Under the pieces are notes generated by a model that had not been told where the DNA came from, did no database searches, and worked only from the letters and a program-made list of their open reading frames with translations. The translations under genes were made by a program, and so were the position numbers. Source: Acidobacteriota bacterium (GTDB taxonomy: Bacteria; Acidobacteriota; Vicinamibacteria; Vicinamibacterales; JAHECP01). Taken from it: a DNA stretch of 50,793 bases. Position 1 is the stretch's first letter. Every line of letters starts with the position of its first letter. The stretch is taken from positions 1 to 50,793 of the forward strand of contig JAHECP010000023.1 in NCBI GenBank assembly GCA_024641665.1, written 5' to 3'. Of the stretch, positions 28,801-35,605 are shown piece after piece.

Positions 28801-28960
28801 CGACGCGGCGGTGGAGCTGCGCTCCCGGGTGGCGGTGCTGTACGAGGCGCTGGCCGGGCACGTGGGACCGCCGACGGCTGACCAGCAGGCGCAATTGGAG
28901 TACTATCCGAACGCTCTCTCGGACATCGACGCGCGCGTGAAACGCCTGGAGATCCCGTAG
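25895..28960 (+). CDS. Exported VPS10/sortilin-like beta-propeller protein with BNR/Asp-box repeats
   Basis: 1021 residues. The start is a GTG at 25895 with AGGGAGG 6 nt upstream; it opens a signal peptide (SRRLRLAALLGLMLALAGAA). Asp-box/BNR repeats recur through residues about 40-800, for example GLWKTTDNG, YKSTDGGKTW (twice), RSEDKGETW, KSTDRGNTW, VSRDDGRSW and YRSTDFGKTW, forming one or two propellers. The C-terminal ~200 residues (GGGTPALSVLDAKGRVVRRLD and a helical end) look like a FlgD/FnIII-type sandwich plus coiled region. Proteins of this build are abundant in Acidobacteriota; often annotated as glycosyl hydrolases, but the propeller alone does not prove catalysis. First gene of a plus-strand run with an M19 dipeptidase 31 nt downstream, suggesting a role in binding or handling peptides. 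Confidence 0.85.
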   Translation: MSRRLRLAALLGLMLALAGAAWTTAALARAAQAPVLDPALLDGLALRSIGPANMSGRVVDLAVVEADPSTFYVATATGGLWKTTDNGVTLTPVFFKEPVHSIGAVTVSQSNPDVVWVGTGERANRQSSSWGDGVYKSTDGGKTWANMGLGDTHHIGRIVLHPTNPDIVYVAAMGHLWGPNEQRGLYKSTDGGKSWAKVLSVDADTGVVDVAMDPSDPNLLYAATYQRRRTAFGFDGGGPGSALHKTTDAGRTWTKLTNGLPAGEWGRVGISIYRKDPRIVYVSVEQGLRYNASTVYEARKAGIYRSEDKGETWQHMSDWNPRPMYASQILVDPNDDQRVYMVNQYSVSDDGGKTFTAPRQSLHGDDRIVWVDPRDSNHVMKGDDGGLGISYDRGLKWLYVTDLPVSQLYRLAVDMREPYWICAGLQDNGGWCGPSATYSSQGILNEDWFRVTGGDGFGQRIDPTDWRTVYTLSQYLGLSRLNVETFDRTEIRPGDPQGYIEARRNWKTWGRPGAPAPLLGNAMEPANWDAPFILSPHDPKTIYAGTRHVWKSTDRGNTWTNLGDPTTGVDRSTLAIMGRTPGPTTPSLDDGVPYYPTVTALAESPRLEGLLYVGTDDGNLQVSRDDGRSWTNVAPNITGLPASSWVSAIEASRFADGTVYAAFDDHASDDYHDYLYRSTDFGKTWASIVSDLPADRVVKSVHEDLKNPDLLFAATEFGFFLSIDAGAHWVRFGSNLPTVPVNDFLIHPRDNDLVLATHGRGLWILDRIDSLQQLTPAVLASPAHLFTIEAAREIRYTNPKAHQGDMVFRGQNPPAGAIIDYYLREGGGTPALSVLDAKGRVVRRLDATAGRGINRVVWDLRHAPFETGMQGESGRRGRALDGPFVEPGEYAVRLEAAGQLLEQKVRLEDDPRIDVTPAVRHAWVETLMTLGALYQSADALLARARTAAGAIIKSGTVAATRQAEAEATLDAAVELRSRVAVLYEALAGHVGPPTADQQAQLEYYPNALSDIDARVKRLEIP

Positions 28961-28980
28961 GGGCCGGCTTCCGCCGGCCC
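28961..28980 (+). terminator. Short hairpin between VPS10-like and dipeptidase genes
   Basis: GGGCCGGC-TTCC-GCCGGCCC, perfect 8-bp stem starting right after the stop codon; no U-tract. More likely an mRNA-processing or attenuation element than a full terminator. A hairpin with the same stem and a TGAA loop is at 49423-49442. Confidence 0.4.
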
Positions 28981-28991
28981 GGTACACGCCC

Positions 28992-30257
28992 ATGACCACA
29001 CGACTGACCTTTGCCCTCGCTCTCGTCGCCGCGGCCGCCGTCGCCTGGCCGCTCGGCGGCTCGGCGCAATCCTCGGACGCCCTGGCGCACGCCAGGGCCG
29101 TGCTCTCGCAGGTGCCGCTCATCGACGGCCACAACGACTACGCGTGGGCGGTGCGCGAGAACTCGCCCGACCGCGACCTGGCCAAGCTCGACATCCGCGG
29201 GCCGCAGCCCAAGACCATGACCGACATCCCGCGCCTGCGCGAGGGGCACCTCGGCGGGCAGTTCTGGTCGGTCTACGTGCCGGTCGATCTGGCCGGCGGC
29301 GCGGCGGTCACCGCCACGCTCGAGGAGATCGACACCGTCTGCCGCATGATCGCGCGCTACCCCGACACCTTCGCGCTCGCGCGCACGCCCGACGACGTGG
29401 AGCGGATCTTCGAGGCGGGCAAGATCGCGTCGATGATCGGCGTCGAGGGCGGGCACTCGATCGACAACTCGCTGGGCGTGCTGCGCATGTACTACGCGCT
29501 CGGCGCGCGCTATATGACGCTCACCCACTCGGCGAACACGGCCTGGGCCGACTCCTCCACCGACGAGCCGGTGCACCACGGGCTCACGCCGTTCGGCGAG
29601 GCGGTCGTCGGCGAGATGAACCGGCTCGGGATGCTCGTGGACCTCAGCCACGTCTCGCCCGACACCATGCGGGCCGCGCTGCGCGTCACGAAAGCGCCGG
29701 TCATCTTCTCGCACTCCTCGGCGCGCGCGCTGTGCGACGTCCCGCGCAACGTGCCGGACGACGTGCTGAAGATGCTGCCGCAGAACGGCGGCGTCGTGAT
29801 GGTCACCTTCGTGCCGGGCTTCATCTCGCCCGCGGTGGCCGAGTACGAGAAGCAGGCCGACGCCGAGCAGAAGACGCTCGAGCAGGCGCACCCGAACGAC
29901 GCGGCGGCGGCGAAGGCGGCCATGGACGCGTGGCGCCAGGCGCACCCCGCGCCGCGCGCGACCATCGCCGAGATCGCGGACCACATCGATCACATCCGTC
30001 AGGTGGCCGGCATCGACCACATCGGCATCGGCAGCGACTTCGACGGCATCACGAGCGTGCCGGCGGGGCTCGAGGACGTGTCGAAGTACCCGGCGCTCTT
30101 CGCCGAGCTCATCAGGCGCGGCTACTCGGACGCAGACCTGAAGAAGATCGCCGGCCTGAACGTCCTGCGCGTCTGGCGCCAGGCCGACGAGGTCGCCGCG
30201 ACGCTGCAGAAGACCGAAGGGCCGTCTACGGCAATCCTGAAAACGACTACGGAATGA
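28992..30257 (+). CDS. Exported M19-family membrane dipeptidase (renal dipeptidase-like)
   Basis: 421 residues. Signal peptide (MTTRLTFALALVAAAAVAWP, GGSAQ). Metal-binding motifs of the M19 amidohydrolase fold are all visible: HND in IDGHNDYAW (His47, Asp49), Glu in MIGVEGGHSID, His in VDLSHVSPDTM and FSHSSARAL, and Asp in HIGIGSDFDG. It hydrolyses dipeptides, including some with D-residues, in the periplasm using two zinc ions. It follows the VPS10-like gene by 31 nt with only a small hairpin between and no visible ribosome-binding site, so it is probably cotranscribed. An ALA-rich insertion (AHPNDAAAAKAAM) lies near 305. Confidence 0.92.
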   Translation: MTTRLTFALALVAAAAVAWPLGGSAQSSDALAHARAVLSQVPLIDGHNDYAWAVRENSPDRDLAKLDIRGPQPKTMTDIPRLREGHLGGQFWSVYVPVDLAGGAAVTATLEEIDTVCRMIARYPDTFALARTPDDVERIFEAGKIASMIGVEGGHSIDNSLGVLRMYYALGARYMTLTHSANTAWADSSTDEPVHHGLTPFGEAVVGEMNRLGMLVDLSHVSPDTMRAALRVTKAPVIFSHSSARALCDVPRNVPDDVLKMLPQNGGVVMVTFVPGFISPAVAEYEKQADAEQKTLEQAHPNDAAAAKAAMDAWRQAHPAPRATIAEIADHIDHIRQVAGIDHIGIGSDFDGITSVPAGLEDVSKYPALFAELIRRGYSDADLKKIAGLNVLRVWRQADEVAATLQKTEGPSTAILKTTTE

Positions 30258-30268
30258 CCGGGGGATAG

Positions 30269-30325
30269 CCGCGGAAATCGCCACGGAAGGCGGGACGGGG
30301 GCTGGGGACCGGGGGCCTGGGGCGG
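30269..30325. repeat. Composite array: 12-mers plus G-rich heptamers
   Basis: CCGCGGAAATCG and CCACGGAA (30269-30288), then GGGGCTG, GGGACCG, GGGGCCT, GGGG (to about 30325). Same units as at 21187-21307 in swapped order. Confidence 0.6.
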
Positions 30326-30482
30326 CTTCAGTCACGCCGCGATCGCACCCACGGAACCACGATGGCACGATGACGGTGTCTCCGCGGCTCCGCGAAGGAC
30401 ACGATCCTCCGTCACGCTGCACGGCTGCGACGTCGCTTCGTGATCTCCTCACATTTCATTTCCAGTGGACGATCACATTCGG

Positions 30483-30641
30483 CTGGCGACCCCGGCCGCC
30501 GGAGGCGGCCGGTGGTGGGCGCGATCGCGGGGGCGACACGCGCCAGGGGACTCGACGGCACGGTCTTGCGCGCTTCGCTCACGCGATCGCGCCCGCCGCC
30601 CGGCGCGGCCCGACCCGTAGTCGGTCCGCCAGGGTCGCCAG
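30483..30641 (+). repeat. Cloverleaf-like palindromic element, copy B
   Basis: CTGGCGACC (30483-30491) and GGTCGCCAG (30633-30641) bound a GGCCGCC-GGA-GGCGGCC hairpin, a roughly 30-bp stem (GGGCGCGATCGCG against CGCGATCGCGCCC) and a smaller CCGAC/GTCGG hairpin. Flanks CTTCGTGATCTCCTCA (left) and GGCGTGCTGGCTTCG (right) match copy A in the same orientation. Confidence 0.8.
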
Positions 30642-30769
30642 CCTCGGCGTGCTGGCTTCGCGGGCTTCGTGCCCTTCGTGGTAGAAGCGTACGTGGGCAC
30701 GCTCGCAGCGTGACACGTTCCCCGGTGTAAGCTAGCAGTCCGCGGCGTTCGGTCGCCCCCTCCTCCCGG

Positions 30770-33700
30770 ATGGCTCTTATGCGGATGATGCGCGCTTCTG
30801 CCCTTCTCCTGTTCATGCTCGCGGCCACGGCCGCGGCCCAGCCGGCCGCGCCGCCCGTCCACCTCCAGCACGCGCTGCAGATCACGCTCGCCCCCTCGTC
30901 GCACGGCGTGACGGCCGTGGACCGGATGACGCTGCCGCCCGCGCGGCAGGCGGCGCCCGCGGAGTTCCTCCTGAACGCGCGCCTCACGATCACGAAGGCC
31001 GAGCCGGCCGTGCACGAGGTGCCGCTCGGCGACGTGTCGCCGTTCGTCGGCAACAACGGCGGCACGCCGGAGGGCGTCACGCTGAAGCGCTACCGCGCGG
31101 ACGCGCCCGCCGCGACGCTCGTCGTGGAGTACGCCGGCACGATCGACTACGGGCTCTCGGCGCAGAAGGAGGAATACACGCGCGGCTTCCGCGAGACGGC
31201 CGGCACCGTCGGGCCGGAGGGCGTGTACCTGGCGGGCGGCGGGTTCTGGTACCCGCAGCTCGGCACCGAGCTCGTCGAGTTCTCGATGGACGTGGCCGAG
31301 CCCGCGGGCTGGCAGGTCATCAGCCAGGGCGCCGGCACGTCGCGCGACGCGGGCGGCGCCGCGCACTGGTCGTCGGAAGGCCCGATGGACGAGATCTACC
31401 TGGTCGGCGGGCCGCTCGAGGTGACGAGGGACTCGGCCGGCAAGGTCGAGACGCTCGTGTACCTGCACGAGAAGGACGCGGCGCTCGCGGCGAAGTACCT
31501 GGCGGCCACCGCGCAGTACCTGGAGATGTACCGGTCGCTCATCGGGCCGTACCCGTACAGCAAGTTCGCGCTCGTCGAGAACTTCTGGGAAACCGGCTAC
31601 GGCATGCCGTCGTTCACCCTGCTGGGCCCCGAGGTCATCCGGTTTCCCTTCATCATCACCTCGTCCTACCCGCACGAGATCCTGCACAACTGGTGGGGCA
31701 ACTCGGTCTTCGTGGACTACCAGTCGGGCAACTGGTGCGAGGGGCTGACGGCGTACCTGGCGGACCACCTGATCCAGGAGCAGCGCGGCGCGGGCGACCA
31801 GTACCGGCGCGCGACGCTGCAGAAGTACCGCGACTACGTGAAGGGCAGCCGCGACTTCCCGCTGACCGAGTTCCGCGCGCGCGAGAGCGCCGCCACCGAG
31901 GCGGTGGGCTACGGCAAGACGCTGATGGCCTTCCACATGCTGCGGCGGCGCCTGGGCGACGCGAAGTTCCAGCAGTTCCTGGCGCGGTTCTACCGCGAGT
32001 TCAAGGGTCGCCGCGCCGCGTTCGCGGACGTACGGCACGTGGCGGAGCAGGTCGGCGGCGAGAACCTGTCCGGGTTCTTCGACGAGTGGGTCGCGCGAAC
32101 CGGCGCGCCGTCGCTCGCCGTGGACGCGGCGCCGGTGCGCCGCACGGCGTCGGGCTACGTCGTCGAGGGCACGCTGAAGCAGACGCAGAAGGACGAGCCG
32201 TTCGCGATCGACGTGCCCCTCGTCGTCCAGACGAGCGCGGGCGTCGTGCGGACGGACGTGCGCTTCGCCGGCGACCGCCGCGACGCGCCGTTCTCGGTGG
32301 AGGTGCCCGCGCCGCCCGTGGACCTGCGCGTCGACCCGTACTTCGACGTTTTCCGGCGGCTCGATCCGCGCGAGACGCCGCCGTCGATCGGACAGATCTT
32401 CGGCGAGCCGCAGATCCTCGCCGTCGTCCCGGCCGAGGAGGGGCCGGCGGCCGCGAAACGCTACGCGCAGCTGCTGGACGGCTGGCGCAGCGACAGCCAT
32501 CAGATCGCCGTCGAGCCCGACGAGCGCATCGACCACATGCCGAACGCCTGGAGCATCTGGCTGCTCGGCCGGGAGAACCGCGTGGCGCGCGCCCTGTTCG
32601 CCCGCCAGTCCGGCGTCACGATCGACGACAACGGCGTGACGTTCGACGGGCACCGCGTGCCGTTCGCGAACCACACGATCGTGCTCATCATGCGCCACCC
32701 GGTGAACCCCGAGAAGGCGATCGGCTGGATCGCGGCCAACCCCGCCGCCGCGCTGCCGGGGCTCGGACGGAAGCTGCCGCACTACGGCAAGTACTCGTAC
32801 CTCGCGTTCGAGGGAGAGGAGCCGGTCAACACGCTCTCGGGACAGTGGCAGGCCGCGGACTCGCCGCTGGTCGTGGACCTCCGGGCGGCCGACGCGCGCG
32901 CCGGGGGCCTGCCGGCGCTGCCGCCCGATCCGGCGACGCCGCTGGCGACCCTGCCGCCCGTCTTCTCGCAGAAGACGCTCGAGGCGCACGTCGCCACGCT
33001 CGCCTCGCCGGCGCTCGAGGGACGCGGCCTGGGCACGCCGGGCCTCGCCGAGGCGGCCCGCTACATCGCCGGCCGCTTCGAGGCCTACGGTCTGCTGCCG
33101 GGCGGCGACGCCGGCACCTACTTCCAGAAGTTCACCGTCGCGAACGGGCCGGACGGCCGACCCGTCGAGACGATGAACGTGATCGGGTACGTGGCGGGCA
33201 CGCACGCCGACTGGAAGGCGCAGTCGGCCATCGTCTCGGCGCACTACGACCACCTGGGCCGCGGCTGGCCCGACGTGCACGCGGGCGACGAGGGGAAGGT
33301 GCACCCGGGCGCCGACGACAACGCCAGCGGCGTGGCCGTGATGCTCGAGCTCGCGCGCGTGTTCGCGTCGAGCGAGAAGCCGATGCGCACCCTCGTCTTC
33401 GTGGCGTTCTCGGCCGAGGAGGCGGGGCTGCAAGGGTCGCGCTGGTTCGTCGCGCACCCGACGCCGTTCCCGCTCGACGGCGTGATGGGCGTCATCAACC
33501 TCGACACCGTCGGACGCCTCGGTCACCAGAAGGTGTCGGTGCTCGGCACCGGCACGGCCGCCGAGTGGCCGCACATCTTCCGCGGCGCCGGGTTCGCCAC
33601 TGGCATCGAGGGCAGCGACATCGACGCATCCCTCCAGTCGTCCGACCAGGTGCCGTTCGTCGAGCGCGGCATCCCCGCCGTGCAGATCTTCAGCGGCGCG

Positions 33701-34153
33701 CACGCCGACTACCACCGGCCGGCCGACACCGCCGACCGGATCGACGTCCCCGGCCTGGTGAAGGTCGCCACCTACGTGAAGGAAGGCGTGGCCTACCTGG
33801 CGGAGCGGCCCGAGCGGCTGACCGTCACCATCCCGAGCACGCCGGCCGCCGCGCGTCCGGCGGCCCCGTCCGCCGGCGCGGGCGAGACACGCCGCGTGAG
33901 CTTCGGCACGGTGCCTGACTTCGCGTTCGCCGGGCCGGGCGTGCGCGTGGACGGCCTGGTGGACGGCTCGCCCGCCGCCAGGGCCGGCGTGAAGGTCGGC
34001 GACGTCATCCTGGAAATCGACGGCAAGCCCGTGGCCAACCTGCAGGCGTTCTCCGACCTGCTGAAGGCGCTCTCGCCCGGTCAGACGATTGTCGTGCGTC
34101 TCGGCCGCGGATCGGAGACGGTGACGCTTCGGGCCACGGTGGAAGCGCGGTGA
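30770..34153 (+). CDS. Exported M1-M28-PDZ fusion aminopeptidase
   Basis: 1127 residues. Signal peptide from one of several near ATGs (30770 used; 30779, 30785 and 30788 also possible; no clear ribosome-binding site). Residues about 30-510 form an M1 gluzincin domain: HEILHNWW near 302 with the third zinc ligand Glu 18 residues on (GNWCEGLTAY). Residues about 530-710 are a linker domain of unknown fold. Residues about 725-1020 form an M28 di-zinc aminopeptidase: His825 (SAHYDHLG), Asp (HPGADDNASG), Glu-Glu (FSAEEAGLQGS), Asp (INLDTVGRLG) and His (HADYHRPADT). Residues about 1040-1127 are a PDZ domain (GSPAARAGVKVGDVILEIDG). Two different aminopeptidases in one chain should clear N-terminal residues of varied peptides outside the cytoplasm. 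It is followed after 4 nt by the DUF2914 gene. Confidence 0.92.
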   Translation: MALMRMMRASALLLFMLAATAAAQPAAPPVHLQHALQITLAPSSHGVTAVDRMTLPPARQAAPAEFLLNARLTITKAEPAVHEVPLGDVSPFVGNNGGTPEGVTLKRYRADAPAATLVVEYAGTIDYGLSAQKEEYTRGFRETAGTVGPEGVYLAGGGFWYPQLGTELVEFSMDVAEPAGWQVISQGAGTSRDAGGAAHWSSEGPMDEIYLVGGPLEVTRDSAGKVETLVYLHEKDAALAAKYLAATAQYLEMYRSLIGPYPYSKFALVENFWETGYGMPSFTLLGPEVIRFPFIITSSYPHEILHNWWGNSVFVDYQSGNWCEGLTAYLADHLIQEQRGAGDQYRRATLQKYRDYVKGSRDFPLTEFRARESAATEAVGYGKTLMAFHMLRRRLGDAKFQQFLARFYREFKGRRAAFADVRHVAEQVGGENLSGFFDEWVARTGAPSLAVDAAPVRRTASGYVVEGTLKQTQKDEPFAIDVPLVVQTSAGVVRTDVRFAGDRRDAPFSVEVPAPPVDLRVDPYFDVFRRLDPRETPPSIGQIFGEPQILAVVPAEEGPAAAKRYAQLLDGWRSDSHQIAVEPDERIDHMPNAWSIWLLGRENRVARALFARQSGVTIDDNGVTFDGHRVPFANHTIVLIMRHPVNPEKAIGWIAANPAAALPGLGRKLPHYGKYSYLAFEGEEPVNTLSGQWQAADSPLVVDLRAADARAGGLPALPPDPATPLATLPPVFSQKTLEAHVATLASPALEGRGLGTPGLAEAARYIAGRFEAYGLLPGGDAGTYFQKFTVANGPDGRPVETMNVIGYVAGTHADWKAQSAIVSAHYDHLGRGWPDVHAGDEGKVHPGADDNASGVAVMLELARVFASSEKPMRTLVFVAFSAEEAGLQGSRWFVAHPTPFPLDGVMGVINLDTVGRLGHQKVSVLGTGTAAEWPHIFRGAGFATGIEGSDIDASLQSSDQVPFVERGIPAVQIFSGAHADYHRPADTADRIDVPGLVKVATYVKEGVAYLAERPERLTVTIPSTPAAARPAAPSAGAGETRRVSFGTVPDFAFAGPGVRVDGLVDGSPAARAGVKVGDVILEIDGKPVANLQAFSDLLKALSPGQTIVVRLGRGSETVTLRATVEAR

Positions 34154-34157
34154 GACC

Positions 34158-35288
34158 ATGATCGAGATGCTCCGGCGGTCGCGCCTCGCGCTCGTGGCTC
34201 TGCTCTCGTTCGCGCTCGCGGCGCCGGCCGCGGCGCAGCCCACCGGCGCCGTCGCGCGATGGGCGTTCACCTCCGCCGTCCGCGACCGCGAGCCGGTCGA
34301 TCGCCTCGACCACGTCCCGGCCACCGAGCAGACGATCGCCTTCTTCACCGAGCTGTCCGGGCTCGGCGGCCATCGCGTGCGGCACGTCTGGCTGCGCGAC
34401 GGCGCCGAGGCGCTGCGCGTGTCGTTCGCCGTCGGCGCCGCGCGCTGGCGCGTCTGGTCGTCGAAGCTCGTGGACCCGGCCGGGGCGTGGGCCGTCCGCG
34501 TCGAGGACGAGGACGGCACCGTGCTCGGCACGTACCGCCTCGGCGACGCGGCGCCGGTACAGCCGGCGCCGGCCGCGCCGCCCGCGCGTCCCGCGCCGCG
34601 GGAGGTCCCGCCCTCGCCGCCGCCGGGCGTCATCGACGTGGACGTGAACATCGCACGCGACTTCACCTACGTGCCCGAGGGCTGGCCGATGGGCATGCCG
34701 GCGGCCGAGACGAGCGCGGGCGGCCTGGCGGGCACGCCGTTCGAGGTGCTGCGGCACGAGCCGCCGTTCGGGGGCGACGTGCTCTACGGCTACCTGCCGC
34801 TCGGCAACGGCGACGACCGCCGCGTGAGCTTCGTCGTCACGCACCTGGACGAGCCGACCTGGGAGGTCTACGTCGACCGCAACAACGACGAGGACCTCGC
34901 CGACGATGGACCGCCGATCCGGAGCCAGGGGACCGGCCGCTTCTCGGGCGCGGTGCCGGTGGAGGTCGAGGTGAAGGGCGCGGACGGAACCGTCCACCTG
35001 CGATCGTACCAGGTCTGGCTGTGGTTTGCCGAGTCGGCCGACCGCGACCCGAGCCGCGCGCACCCGCGCTTCTACGCGCGGTGCCACTACAAGGGCACCG
35101 TCACGCTCGGCGGCGAGCCCTACGACGCCGTCGCCTTCGAGGAGCGCGCGCAGAACGGCATCTTCGCGGACGGCGACCTGTGCATCGACGTCAACCGGAA
35201 CGGTCGGTGTGAAGACGCCGAGCGGCTCGGCGACGGCGGCGTCCTCCAGGTCGGCGAGCGGCGGTTCCGGCTGCACATTCGGGAGTAG
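34158..35288 (+). CDS. Exported DUF2914-domain protein with calcium-loop-like C-terminal domain
   Basis: 376 residues. Signal peptide (MIEMLRRSRLALVALLSFAL, AAPAAAQ). Residues about 35-130 match the DUF2914 pattern (HVWLRDGAEALRVSFAVG, ARWRVWSSKLV, GAWAVRVEDEDGTVLG). A Pro/Ala-rich linker (about 132-155) leads to a C-terminal domain with two Asp/Asn-rich loops, DRNNDEDLADDG and DVNRNGRCEDAE, resembling dockerin or EF-hand calcium sites. It starts 4 nt after the peptidase stop and is surely cotranscribed with it; a role in binding the peptidase or the envelope is a guess. No enzymatic motif seen. Confidence 0.82.
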   Translation: MIEMLRRSRLALVALLSFALAAPAAAQPTGAVARWAFTSAVRDREPVDRLDHVPATEQTIAFFTELSGLGGHRVRHVWLRDGAEALRVSFAVGAARWRVWSSKLVDPAGAWAVRVEDEDGTVLGTYRLGDAAPVQPAPAAPPARPAPREVPPSPPPGVIDVDVNIARDFTYVPEGWPMGMPAAETSAGGLAGTPFEVLRHEPPFGGDVLYGYLPLGNGDDRRVSFVVTHLDEPTWEVYVDRNNDEDLADDGPPIRSQGTGRFSGAVPVEVEVKGADGTVHLRSYQVWLWFAESADRDPSRAHPRFYARCHYKGTVTLGGEPYDAVAFEERAQNGIFADGDLCIDVNRNGRCEDAERLGDGGVLQVGERRFRLHIRE

Positions 35289-35299
35289 GACGGGGACAG

Positions 35300-35430
35300 C
35301 GGTCAGCGGTTAGGGGTCAGCGGTCAGGAAGAGCCTCTGTCACGCTGTCACGCGGTGTGGCAGTGTCGCAGAATGCTCTTCCTGCCCCTTGACTGCTGCG
35401 CCCTGACCCCTGACCCCTGACCCCTGATCC
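35300..35430. repeat. Heptamer-armed hairpin H2
   Basis: Left arm CGGTCAG, CGGTTAG, GGGTCAG, CGGTCAG (35300-35327), then GAAGAGC; core CTCTGTCACGCTGTCACG and TGGCAGTGTCGCAGAAT; then GCTCTTC and right arm heptamers ending in three CTGACCC and CTGATCC (35410-35430). The core is the reverse complement of that in H1. Confidence 0.85.
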
Positions 35431-35441
35431 GGCCTCCGACC

Positions 35442-35470
35442 TTGAACATCCCCCGTCCGGCTGCAAGAAT
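35442..35470 (+). promoter_or_regulatory. Candidate promoter of cstA
   Basis: TTGAAC, 17-nt spacer, AAGAAT preceded by an extended TGC. It implies a leader of about 130 nt that includes the GC-rich repeat. Confidence 0.45.
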
Positions 35471-35493
35471 GACTGGGCGGGCGGCCGCATAGC

Positions 35494-35587
35494 GGCCGGG
35501 CCGCGCACCGCGCGGTCCGCGAGGGAGCGGCGCGGGGCGACGGGCCCCCGCGAGCGACCGAGCCGGGGTCCGGGGCGGAGCCCCGGT
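35494..35587 (-). repeat. GC-rich dispersed repeat, copy 2
   Basis: Reverse-orientation copy of the element at 14850-14939; the plus strand reads CGCGAGGGAGCGGCGCGGGG and later CGACCGAGCCGGGGTCCGG. It ends 18 nt before the cstA start codon. Confidence 0.75.
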
Positions 35588-35605
35588 AGATGTTCGAGGC
35601 TTCCG

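Larger units (their letters stand above)
30258..30769. other. Intergenic region dominated by repeats
   Basis: Holds the composite array at 30269-30325, copy B of the cloverleaf-like element with its flanks (about 30345-30715), and a short leader for the M1/M28 gene with a TAAGCT hexamer at 30728-30733. No gene recognised. Confidence 0.65.
35289..35605. other. Intergenic region with heptamer hairpin, promoter and GC-rich repeat
   Basis: In order: heptamer hairpin H2, the cstA promoter candidate (35442-35470) and a minus-strand copy of the GC-rich repeat (35494-35587), which would form part of the cstA leader. No gene. Confidence 0.65.

Noticed and set aside
30695-30710. GGGCACG-CTCG-CAGC before the M1/M28 gene as a sigma-54 promoter
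   Set aside because: The -12 TT is replaced by CA and the string belongs to the flank of a dispersed repeat also present near other genes.
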